From the NCBI GenBank assembly GCA_040507895.1, contig JBEVNX010000075.1, positions 1-12,396 on the forward strand: 12,396 bases of DNA. Direction: 5' to 3'. Under the pieces are notes generated by a model. That model saw only the letters and a list, made by a program, of their open reading frames with translations, was not told the DNA's origin and made no database searches. The translations under genes and the position numbers were made by a program. The DNA comes from JBEVNX01 sp040507895 (GTDB lineage: Bacteria > Desulfobacterota > Binatia > JACPRU01). Each line of letters opens with the position of its first letter. The first letter of the stretch is position 1. Of this stretch, positions 6,127-12,396 are shown one piece after another.

Positions 6127-9100
6127 ATGCGCTGCCTCAGCTGCGGTAGCGAGCTCCTCGCCGGAGCCAAGTTTTGTCACGTCTGCGGCACCCGCGTGGC
6201 GGAAACGTGTCCGGGCTGCGGCTCGCCCATCAAGCCCGAGTTTCGCTTTTGCCCGGAGTGCGGCTTCGCGCTCGCATCCCCCGCCACCCCAGCCACGACA
6301 CCCCCCTCCCCTCCCGCAGCCGAAGACCGCTTCGACCGGCTCTCCCGCCACATTCCCGAGAATCTCGCGCTCAAAATCCGCGGCATCCAAGGAACCATAG
6401 CCGGCGAGCGCAAGCTCGTGACGGTTCTCTTCTGCGATCTGGTCGGCTCCACGGCGATCGCCGAGCGCCTCGACCCCGAGGAATACCGCGACCTTCTCGA
6501 TCAGTACCTCGAGCTCGCGTTTCATCAGATCTATCTCTTCGAGGGCATCGTCAACCAGCTCGCCGGCGACGGCATGATGGCCCTGTTCGGCGCACCGGTG
6601 GCACACGAGGACGCTCCCTACCGCGCCGTGCGCGCCGCTTGGGAGATGCAGCAGGCGCTCGGCGATTTCAACCGGCGACTCGACGTTCGTCGAGGCCTCG
6701 ACCTGACCGCGCGCATCGGCATCCATACCGGACCGGTCGTGGTCGGGACCGTCGGCAACGACCTCAAGATGGACTACACGGCGATCGGCGACACCACCAA
6801 CCTCGCCTCGCGCCTGCAGTCGCTCGCCGCCCCGGGCACGATCTTGGCGAGTGAGTCGACGTACCGACTCGTGCGGGGCTTCTTCGAGGTGCGCGCCGCC
6901 GGGCCGTTCGAAGTTCGCGGCAAGGCCGAGCCGGTGACGGCCTACGAGATCGTCGGACGAAACGAGATCACCACCGCGCTCGGCGTCGCCGAGGCGCGCG
7001 GCCTGACCCCTTTGATGGGCCGGAAGCAGGAGCTCCTGCAGCTGAGCGATTGCTTCGCGCGAGCGCGCGGTGGGTCGCCCCAGGTCGTCACGATCGTCGG
7101 CGATGCCGGCTCGGGCAAGTCGCGCGTGCTCTTCGAATTCAAGCAAAGCTTGGCCGCAGAGCCGGTAGTGTTCTTCGAAGGACGTTGCTCGGCGCTCAAG
7201 CAGCGTGTCCCGTATGCACCCTTCGTGCTCATGCTGAAGCAGTACTTCGGCATCACCGCAGGCGACACGACGCCGCGCGCGGCCGAAAAGATCGCGCACA
7301 GGGTCCGCGAGTTCGATCCACGTCTCGAGGAGATCTACCCTTTTCTCAGCCGGATGCTGGGAGTCGACGCCTCGACGCCGACGGACTTGCCGGCCGACGA
7401 GATCAAACGCGAGACGTTCCAGGCCCTCGCCCACCTCGTGATGCGAGTGAGCGAGGAAGTCCCCGTGGTGCTGATCATCGAGGACCTCCACTGGATCGAC
7501 GATGCTTCGAGGGAGCTCCTCGAGCTCGCCGTAGCGCAACTCTCCCGTGCGAGAGTCATGATGATCTTCAGTCATCGACCGGACTTCCGCGCGGTGTGGC
7601 GCTCGCAGGTGGCGCTCACGCAGCTCTCACTGCGACCGCTCTCCGACGCGGAGACGCGCGCGATCGTACGAGCCGTGGCCGGAGGACCGCTGCCGTCGAG
7701 CCTCGAGGAGCGGATCCTCGGCAAGGCGGAGGGCAGCCCGTTCTTCGCCGAGGAGATCACGCGCGCCCTGCTCGAGGAGGGCTACGTGAGGATCGAGGAC
7801 GGCCAAGCCTCGCTCACGCGTCCCGTCGAGGAGATTCTGATTCCCGGAACCGTGCGGGAGGTGATCGCGGCACGTCTCGACCGGCTCGGCGCCCAGGCCA
7901 AGCGCGTGGTGCAGGCGGCCTCGGTTCTCGGCCGGCAGTTCCACCGCGACCAACTGGAGCGCTTGCTGCAAGGCGAGGGAATCGACGTGGCCGCGGTGCT
8001 CGCGTCGCTCGAAAGCCGCGGCATCCTGCACCACAAGAATCTGTTGTCGGACGACGAATACCGTTTCGGGGAGAGCCTCACGCAGGAAGTCGCCTACGAC
8101 GGGCTGCTCTTGAAGCACCGCCGGCAAATGCACGAACGCATCGGGCATCTGCTCGAAGCCGCCCGCGACGACGGTACCGAGCGTGTGGCGCTCGTCGCAC
8201 ATCATTTCGTGCGCAGCGACAACCGCCGCAAAGCCATCGAAACGCTGCTCGCCGCTGCCCGGCAGGCGGAGCGGCTGCCTTCGTATCCTGCAGCCGCGGA
8301 CTTCTACCGGCAAGCCTGGGATCTCGGCTACGCATCGCTCGCCGAGGGTGCCGAGGTGGACGACGACTTCCGTCGCCTGGTGCTGAGCGCGGCGCTCGAC
8401 CTGTGCCGCATGGCCGTCGTCTACGTCGCGGCGCCTCCGTCCGTCGACGTTGAAAACGTGGCGCAGGTCGGCCGCGATCTCGCCGAGGCTCTCGGCGACG
8501 TCAACGCCGCCGCCGGCTTTCGCGCGTACCACGGGCTCATCGTCATGAGCGGCAGCCGCGAGCGCTTCGCCGAGGGGCTTGCGCTCGTCGAGAGCGGCTA
8601 CGCCCTGGCGGAAGAGAACGGCCGAACCGACGTGTCGCTGCTCATCGTTCGAGCTCTCGGCCTGAGTTACCTGTACGACGGTCAAATCGAGAGGGCTCGG
8701 CGGATCACCGAGTGCGTGCTCCGCGAGCTCGACGACCGCGGACATCGCGAGCGCCTGAGTGATCTTTATTTCGCCGGGCTGTGGATGCGAAACTCGATGC
8801 TCGTGTACGGCGGCGACGACGTCGCCGCGGCCATCGAGGATGCGCTCGCCAGCTACGACCTCGCGGTGCGCGCCAACAATCGCACCTCGCGCAGCGGCAT
8901 GGCGTCGGTTCTCGCTCACCTGCAATTCGTGCGGGGGGACTACGCAGAAGCCAAACGCTGGGCGGATGCCAGCCTGGAGATCGCGGAAGTGATCGGCAAC
9001 GTGACGACGGTGCGCACGGCGGCCGCGGTGGCGCTCGGTGCGCGACACGAGCTCGGCGAGACGGTAGACGCCGGGCGCTACTTGCGTCCGCTCGAGGACG

Positions 9101-9546
9101 GCTTCGCGATGGCGAGCAATCTGTCGCTGTACGCGCGGCTGATCGTCGACGTGTTGCTCAGCGTCGGCGAAGTCGCGCTCGCCGAGCGGGCGGCCCGCCT
9201 CGCGTACGAGCGGGCCGGCGGTCGCCTGCGCGACCTGTTGGCTCGCCAAGCGCTCGGGGACGTTCTCACGGCGCTCGGGCCAGCGCACTACGCGGAAGCG
9301 GCCAACTGCTTCGAGCAGGTCGGGGAGGTAGCCGCAGAGCTTGGCCTGCGCGCGATCGCCGCGCACGCGAAGCTCGGTCTCGGGCGCGTCGCGTGGCTCG
9401 CGGGCGATCGGGCGGGCCGGGATCGCCACCTCCTCGACGCACGCGCGACGTTCGCCGAGCTCGGTCTTCGCCGCTACGCCGAGCGCGCGCAGCGCTGGCT
9501 CGCAGACGTCGAGCCTGCCGCTGGGGTGCTAGCCGAGACGGCCTGA
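6127..9546 (+). CDS. Zinc-ribbon / class III nucleotide cyclase / AAA-type ATPase / TPR-like regulator
   Basis: A 1139-residue multidomain signalling protein. Residues 1-48 hold two zinc ribbons with four CxxC pairs (Cys3/6/17/20 and 28/31/42/45). After a Pro-rich linker, residues 94-278 form a class III cyclase: metal-binding Asp104 (FCDLVGST) and Asp148 (GDGMMALFG), Thr218 at the second base-recognition position, and Asn225/Arg229 (NLASR) for the transition state. The usual purine-reading Lys, four residues before Asp148, is Gln144. Residues 297-520 form a STAND/AAA ATPase with Walker A GDAGSGKS (325-332) and Walker B VVLIIEDLHW (447-456). The rest, to about 1130, is Ala/Leu-rich helical repeat resembling TPRs. 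Known relatives couple a cyclase to a large ATPase sensor; ligand and output are unknown. The ATG at 6127 has AAGGG six bases upstream. The gene follows the FabV-like gene by 49 bp, probably in one operon, and its end overlaps the convergent gene by 18 bp. Confidence 0.9.
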   Translation: MRCLSCGSELLAGAKFCHVCGTRVAETCPGCGSPIKPEFRFCPECGFALASPATPATTPPSPPAAEDRFDRLSRHIPENLALKIRGIQGTIAGERKLVTVLFCDLVGSTAIAERLDPEEYRDLLDQYLELAFHQIYLFEGIVNQLAGDGMMALFGAPVAHEDAPYRAVRAAWEMQQALGDFNRRLDVRRGLDLTARIGIHTGPVVVGTVGNDLKMDYTAIGDTTNLASRLQSLAAPGTILASESTYRLVRGFFEVRAAGPFEVRGKAEPVTAYEIVGRNEITTALGVAEARGLTPLMGRKQELLQLSDCFARARGGSPQVVTIVGDAGSGKSRVLFEFKQSLAAEPVVFFEGRCSALKQRVPYAPFVLMLKQYFGITAGDTTPRAAEKIAHRVREFDPRLEEIYPFLSRMLGVDASTPTDLPADEIKRETFQALAHLVMRVSEEVPVVLIIEDLHWIDDASRELLELAVAQLSRARVMMIFSHRPDFRAVWRSQVALTQLSLRPLSDAETRAIVRAVAGGPLPSSLEERILGKAEGSPFFAEEITRALLEEGYVRIEDGQASLTRPVEEILIPGTVREVIAARLDRLGAQAKRVVQAASVLGRQFHRDQLERLLQGEGIDVAAVLASLESRGILHHKNLLSDDEYRFGESLTQEVAYDGLLLKHRRQMHERIGHLLEAARDDGTERVALVAHHFVRSDNRRKAIETLLAAARQAERLPSYPAAADFYRQAWDLGYASLAEGAEVDDDFRRLVLSAALDLCRMAVVYVAAPPSVDVENVAQVGRDLAEALGDVNAAAGFRAYHGLIVMSGSRERFAEGLALVESGYALAEENGRTDVSLLIVRALGLSYLYDGQIERARRITECVLRELDDRGHRERLSDLYFAGLWMRNSMLVYGGDDVAAAIEDALASYDLAVRANNRTSRSGMASVLAHLQFVRGDYAEAKRWADASLEIAEVIGNVTTVRTAAAVALGARHELGETVDAGRYLRPLEDGFAMASNLSLYARLIVDVLLSVGEVALAERAARLAYERAGGRLRDLLARQALGDVLTALGPAHYAEAANCFEQVGEVAAELGLRAIAAHAKLGLGRVAWLAGDRAGRDRHLLDARATFAELGLRRYAERAQRWLADVEPAAGVLAETA

Positions 9547-9957
9547 AGCCGGAGTGGCCGCGCGGCGTGCTGCTTTGAGCGCGCCGATCTGGCGGGTAAG
9601 CGAGATCTGCCAGACGAAGACGCCGAGGAACAAGGCGATCAAGCACGCGGTGAGGAGCTGGAGCCGGCCGACGATCTCGTAGAGCTTGGCATCGACCTGC
9701 TCGAACCGCGCGCTCACGAGATTGCTCTGCTCGACCATCTCGCGACGCAGCTCCGCCGTCTGATTTCCGCCGCCGCTCGGCACAGGTGCCGCCGGCTGGG
9801 TGCGCGCCGGCGCCAGCGCCTGTTCGGCGCGAGCATCGGCGACCGTCCGCTCGGTCGCTCGCAGCCCCGCCGGCGGCGCCGGGATCGCCGCCTCGGCTAG
9901 TGGCTGAAACACAGCCAGCGCCAGCAGAGAAATGCCGAGCAACGCGGGTACCTTCAT
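9529..9957 (-). CDS. Small exported/membrane-anchored hypothetical protein with coiled coil
   Basis: No family recognised. The 142-residue product starts with a typical signal peptide (KVPALLGISLLALAVFQPL, then AEA-A near residue 23). A Pro/Ala/Gln-rich linker (25-66) follows, then a charged amphipathic helix likely to form a coiled coil (68-98), one strong membrane segment (about 99-118) and a short basic cytoplasmic tail rich in Arg/Lys. The layout suggests a periplasmic coiled-coil protein tethered by its C-terminus. The start is uncertain: ATG 9957 gives a compact signal peptide, while an ATG at 10002 overlaps the TGA of the ParB-like gene (TGATG) and would couple translation, adding 15 residues before Met. 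No good ribosome site precedes 9957, but TATACC at 9973-9968 could be a -10 box leaving a leader of a few bases. It is probably in the operon of the ParB-like gene; its last 18 bases overlap the cyclase gene. Confidence 0.7.
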   Translation of the reverse strand: MKVPALLGISLLALAVFQPLAEAAIPAPPAGLRATERTVADARAEQALAPARTQPAAPVPSGGGNQTAELRREMVEQSNLVSARFEQVDAKLYEIVGRLQLLTACLIALFLGVFVWQISLTRQIGALKAARRAATPASGRLG

Positions 9958-10001
9958 TTCGGTCGGGGGTATAGCGAAGTTGCACCCACAGCGCGAGCGC
10001 A

Positions 10002-11006
10002 TCAATCGCCGTCAGGCGGCGCGACGGCGGCCACCATCGCCAGGTCACTCGGCTTCACCGAGGCGACGTCGAAATCCCGAATGCTCCGACCCATGCGAGT
10101 CAAAGCCTCGCCGAGCGGCATCGCCGGCTTTGCGGCGTCCCGCTTCTCTCGCACCCAGCGGACGGGATTCACCCGTGCCACCACGTACGCGCGCAGATAC
10201 GGCGAGCGAAAGCCGCGTGACTTCAGTCTCTCGACGATCGCTCCGACGCGCTGGTCGATCTCAGCGATCCGCGCGGCATAGCCTTCGCGACTCCGAAGCG
10301 AGGAGCCGAGGGCTGCCGAGGCAAAGCGATCCACCTTGCGAAGCAGAGGCAGGTACGCGCCGCCCGAGAAGCGCCGGTTCCCGTCATAGAGGATTCCGAG
10401 CGTGAGGAGGGCCGGCGATTCGAACTCCGCGGCGTAGTCCGATTCCTTGGCGCCGCGGCGCTCGCCGGCCAGGGCGCGTGCCATGCGGATGGCCTCCAGA
10501 CTGCGGTCGCGAAGGTTGTGCGCCTTCTCGGTGTTGAGCGCGAGGATGCGAAAGGCGAGCTGCGGGTCCGCCGAGACCAGCGCCACGATCGAGCGCAGCC
10601 CAAGCACGTTCGCGGCCGCCAGACGATGGCGCCCGTTCGGCGTCCAGAAGCCGGTGCTCCGCGGGTCGGCCACGGCGATGATGGGATCGAGGAACGCTCC
10701 GCTCTGCTCGATGCGCTCGGCGAGCCGGCGCGTGTGCGTCGGCGAGAGCTCGCGCTGAAACGGCGTGGGCACGATCGAGCCGAGCGGCAATGAGGCAAGC
10801 ACCAGTGGGCTTCCGCCGAGCGGATCTCGGTAGGCTCCGGCGACCGCGCCCCCTGCCCCGCGCACACGCTCGGCGGTCTCGGCGATCGACGGGTCGTCGG
10901 AGGGAAGCGGCGCTTCGTGTGGCTGTGGACCGCGGCGATCACCGCGCGGGCTGAGCCGCTTCTTCCTCCGCGCTCCCGTCGTGCGCGCCACCGCACGGTT
11001 CGCCAT
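10002..11006 (-). CDS. Orphan ParB N-terminal-domain (ParB/Srx-fold) protein
   Basis: A 334-residue protein. Residues 1-60 are basic and low in complexity (RRKKRLSPRGDRRG at 13-26), probably flexible and nucleic-acid binding. Residues 70-175 carry a ParB/sulfiredoxin-like domain: VLASLPLGSIVPTPFQR (69-85), LSPTHTRRLAERIEQSG (87-103), DPIIAV (107-112), then NGRHRLAAANVLG (124-136), equivalent to the GERRxRA nucleotide-binding motif of ParB, and LNTEKAHNLRDRSLEAI (157-173), equivalent to the ENLQR segment. ParB proteins of this type bind CTP; that is inferred here. The C-terminal half is helical and I cannot assign a helix-turn-helix with confidence. No ParA, parS-like repeat or replication gene is nearby, so a chromosomal regulator or nuclease-like role is as likely as partition. 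The ATG at 11006 has GAGGAG in the tail of the acs remnant, whose TGA lies three bases upstream, so the gene appears to have been the downstream partner of acs. Confidence 0.82.
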   Translation of the reverse strand: MANRAVARTTGARRKKRLSPRGDRRGPQPHEAPLPSDDPSIAETAERVRGAGGAVAGAYRDPLGGSPLVLASLPLGSIVPTPFQRELSPTHTRRLAERIEQSGAFLDPIIAVADPRSTGFWTPNGRHRLAAANVLGLRSIVALVSADPQLAFRILALNTEKAHNLRDRSLEAIRMARALAGERRGAKESDYAAEFESPALLTLGILYDGNRRFSGGAYLPLLRKVDRFASAALGSSLRSREGYAARIAEIDQRVGAIVERLKSRGFRSPYLRAYVVARVNPVRWVREKRDAAKPAMPLGEALTRMGRSIRDFDVASVKPSDLAMVAAVAPPDGD

Positions 11007-11009
11007 GGC

Positions 11010-11314
11010 TCACTCCTCGATCGTGCTCACGTCGCCGGGGTCGAGGCCGAGCTCCTGCGCCTTCAAGACGCGGCGCATGATCTTCCCCGAGCGCGTTTTC
11101 GGCAGCTTGGCCGCGAACTCGAGCTCTGCCGGCGCCGCGATCGGACCGAGGACCTTGCGTATTCGCCGGCGATCCTCTCCCAGTAGCCTTCGAGATCGGC
11201 GATGCTGTGACGATAGAGTCCCTCGTAGTCGGGAACGAGGCTGCGGCCGGCCCGCTCCGCCGGCGGCTCGAAGCGGCTCTCCTCGTGCAGTAGGGTTTCG
11301 ATTCGGTCCTTCAT
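11010..11314 (-). pseudogene. acs: Acetyl-CoA synthetase remnant: N- and C-terminal ends fused by a large internal deletion
   Basis: Two pieces of one AMP-forming acetyl-CoA synthetase survive. From ATG 11314 (GGAG just upstream) 51 codons encode the N-terminal cap, including PDYEGLYRHSIADLEGYWER (28-47), typical of the ACS N-terminal domain. At about 11157-11164 the reading frame changes. The other frame then encodes the last 49 residues, RKVLGPIAAPAELEF and KLPKTRSGKIMRR, the latter being the conserved C-terminal motif whose lysine is the catalytic and acetylated residue of ACS, ending STIEE and TGA at 11012-11010. ACS is normally about 650 residues, so some 550 codons (about 1.6 kb), including the AMP-binding core, are missing. 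Because the frame also shifts, no functional enzyme can be made. The remnant feeds directly into the ParB-like gene. An assembly error joining two ends of an intact gene is the main alternative. Confidence 0.88.
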
Positions 11315-11380
11315 TGTCTCCGGCTCCGATTTTCGGCTAGGGAACGACCGCAGACGCTTAGCGCGCTCCGGCCGTAGATG

Positions 11381-11409
11381 CCAGACGCCATCGCCGGCGT
11401 CATGGAGGG
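11381..11409 (+). promoter_or_regulatory. Hairpin overlapping the ribosome binding site of the SnoaL-like gene
   Basis: GACGCC (11384-11389) and GGCGTC (11396-11401) pair across a 6-nt loop. CCA (11381-11383) can pair with TGG (11403-11405) past a one-base bulge. The outer pairs reach the first bases of the GGAGGG ribosome site (11404-11409), so the structure could limit ribosome access. In GC-rich DNA such short stems also occur by chance. Confidence 0.3.
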
Positions 11410-11412
11410 ACG

Positions 11413-11919
11413 ATGAGAACATCTACGATTTCGGTGCTCACCCTGGCGGTCGCGTTGCTGGTGCCGTTCGCGAATGCGCGAGCAGCCGATACGGCTGACG
11501 GCGTCGACGAGGCCAAGGCCGGGATCGCAAAGAGCAACGGGAAGTGGGAGGCCGCGGTGAAGGCCGGCGACGCAGCCGCGATCGCCGCCCTCTACACGAG
11601 CGATGCGCTGATCTTGCCGCCGGATCAAGCGGTCGCCACAGGCCGGGCCGGCGCGGAGAAGGTCTTTGGTGGGATGTTGAAGGCGGGCGCGAAGAACGTT
11701 AGCTTTCACACGGAGAACGTCGAGCGCGCCGGTGACTATGCGATCGAGACCGGCACGGTCGCGGTCACCATGCAGCCGGAAGCCAAAGAGGCGCAGATGT
11801 CGAGCGGCAAGTACGTCGTGGTCTGGAAGCGCCAGAGCGACGGATCGTGGCAGCTGCACCGCGACATCTGGAACGACAATCCGCCCGGAAGAACTGACGC
11901 TGCAGGCCGCGAGCGGTAG
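11413..11919 (+). CDS. Secreted SnoaL/DUF4440-like (NTF2-fold) protein
   Basis: A 168-residue protein with a Sec signal peptide (hydrophobic VLTLAVALLVPFA after MRTSTIS, cleavage likely after ARA at 22-24). The mature part reads as a single NTF2-like domain: an N-terminal helix with KWEAAVKAGDAAAIAALYTSD (44-64, the classic first helix and 'LYTSDA' turn), then ILPPD, GRAGAEKVFGGML, and a C-terminal sheet ending KYVVVWKRQ..GSWQLHRDIWN (133-154). This matches the SnoaL-like/DUF4440 group, whose members are diverse small-ligand enzymes or binding proteins, so no reaction can be assigned. The ATG at 11413 has GGAGGG four bases upstream. It diverges from the acs remnant (98 bp) and precedes the hydrolase gene by 101 bp on the same strand. 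Confidence 0.85.
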   Translation: MRTSTISVLTLAVALLVPFANARAADTADGVDEAKAGIAKSNGKWEAAVKAGDAAAIAALYTSDALILPPDQAVATGRAGAEKVFGGMLKAGAKNVSFHTENVERAGDYAIETGTVAVTMQPEAKEAQMSSGKYVVVWKRQSDGSWQLHRDIWNDNPPGRTDAAGRER

Positions 11920-12020
11920 CGTCCTCCGTAGTCCCGGTCAGCCGGAAGTGCCCCCGGCGGTCGACGTCAGCGGTTTACCTGACCCGCGGACTGCAGTAGG
12001 AGCAGCCCTGGAGGTCGATC

Positions 12021-12396
12021 ATGCCGCTCCACGCCAAATCGAAGGAGTTTCTCGACCAGTTCACCGCGTCCGGCATGCCCGCGCTCGGTTCGCTGCCCGT
12101 GCCCGAGACGCGGCAAGCGTTTGCCGGCATCGCGGCCTTCGGCGGCCCACCGGAGCCCCTCGCGAAGGTCGAATCGCGCCGAATTCCGGGCCCCGGCGGC
12201 GAGATTCCGCTGCGCGTCTACACCCCCGAGGGAACCGGTCCGTTCCCGGCGATCGTCTACTTCCACGGCGGCGGCTGGGTGATCGGCACGCTCGACACCC
12301 ACGACGGCGTCTGCCGCCAGCTCGCCAAGCGCTCGGGCGCGGTGGTCGTCTCCGTCGACTACCGGCTCGCACCGGAGCACAAGTTTCCGGCCGCGC
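12021..12396 (+). CDS. Alpha/beta hydrolase, HSL (hormone-sensitive lipase) type, 3' end beyond window
   Basis: The first 125 residues of a probable esterase or lipase. The oxyanion-hole motif HGGGW lies at residues 82-86 in AIVYFHGGGWVIGTLDTHDG, and VSVDYRLAPEHKFPAA (110-125) is the next conserved block; both are hallmarks of the alpha/beta hydrolase fold-3, bacterial HSL family. The nucleophile motif GDSAGG and the Asp/His of the triad lie beyond the right edge, so activity cannot be checked. The ATG at 12021 has GGAGG six bases upstream. No signal peptide is seen, so the enzyme is probably cytoplasmic and acts on short-chain acyl esters. The 101-bp gap upstream contains a weak 5-bp hairpin (11941-11958) and no convincing promoter. 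Confidence 0.9.
   Translation, partial: MPLHAKSKEFLDQFTASGMPALGSLPVPETRQAFAGIAAFGGPPEPLAKVESRRIPGPGGEIPLRVYTPEGTGPFPAIVYFHGGGWVIGTLDTHDGVCRQLAKRSGAVVVSVDYRLAPEHKFPAA

Noticed and set aside
5587..9429. Very long minus-strand open frames (662 and 600 codons) opposite the FabV-like and cyclase genes
   Set aside because: They mirror codon bias in GC-rich DNA; no conserved motif was seen, whereas the plus strand encodes complete known domains.
11063..11422. A single 119-codon minus-strand gene spanning the acs remnant
   Set aside because: Only the middle 51 codons are acs-like; upstream it runs into the SnoaL-like gene and downstream it follows the wrong frame past the deletion point.
11920..12020. 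TTTACC - 17 bp - TAGGAG as a promoter for the hydrolase gene
   Set aside because: Only 4/6 and 3/6 matches, and the -10 candidate is purine-rich like a ribosome site; too weak to list.
1..12396. A dedicated defence, mobile or biosynthetic gene cluster
   Set aside because: No integrase, transposase, toxin-antitoxin pair, CRISPR repeat, restriction enzyme or synthase was found; genes are of mixed housekeeping and regulatory types with uniform codon use by eye.

Overview
The window is 12.4 kb of GC-rich, densely coded bacterial DNA (I judge roughly two thirds G+C by eye, with G/C-ending codons in every gene). Sec-type signal peptides on three products, an apparently exported isoaspartyl methyltransferase, GTG/TTG starts and the large cyclase-ATPase-TPR regulator suggest a free-living, probably Gram-negative, high-GC bacterium such as an uncultivated Myxococcota/Desulfobacterota/Binatota/Rokubacteria-like lineage. 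That placement is inference; no rRNA or other taxonomic marker is present.

Left block (1-2106, minus strand): a CaCA-type cation exchanger cut by the left edge, an HU-family DNA-binding protein with a clear sigma70-type promoter and a possible hairpin terminator, and a polytopic protein of the PF03706 / flippase-like family. Divergent from the last of these is a B12-binding-type radical SAM enzyme (2201-3694), whose promoter predicts a leaderless mRNA. The exported protein-L-isoaspartate O-methyltransferase gene (3684-4415) overlaps its end.

Middle block (4425-9546): an OsmC/Ohr-type thiol peroxidase (minus) meets pcm tail to tail at a perfect 8-bp inverted repeat. Divergent from it is a FabV-like reductase homologue that keeps the Tyr-x8-Lys signature. 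It is followed 49 bp later by a 1139-residue regulator with two zinc-ribbon motifs, a class III nucleotide cyclase, a STAND/AAA-type ATPase and a long helical TPR-like tail.

Right block (9529-12396): on the minus strand, an acetyl-CoA synthetase gene reduced to its first 51 and last 49 codons (an internal loss of about 1.6 kb with a frame change) leads directly into an orphan ParB-domain gene. A small exported or anchored membrane protein follows, and its end overlaps the cyclase gene by 18 bp. On the plus strand are a secreted NTF2/SnoaL-like protein and the start of an HSL-type alpha/beta hydrolase cut by the right edge.

No rRNA, tRNA, CRISPR array, insertion sequence or phage gene was recognised, and no gap between genes exceeds 300 bases. 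I do not see a clear new multi-gene system. The best leads are the collapsed acs locus with its attached ParB-like gene, the divergent FabV-like enzyme, and the leaderless radical SAM / exported Pcm pair.
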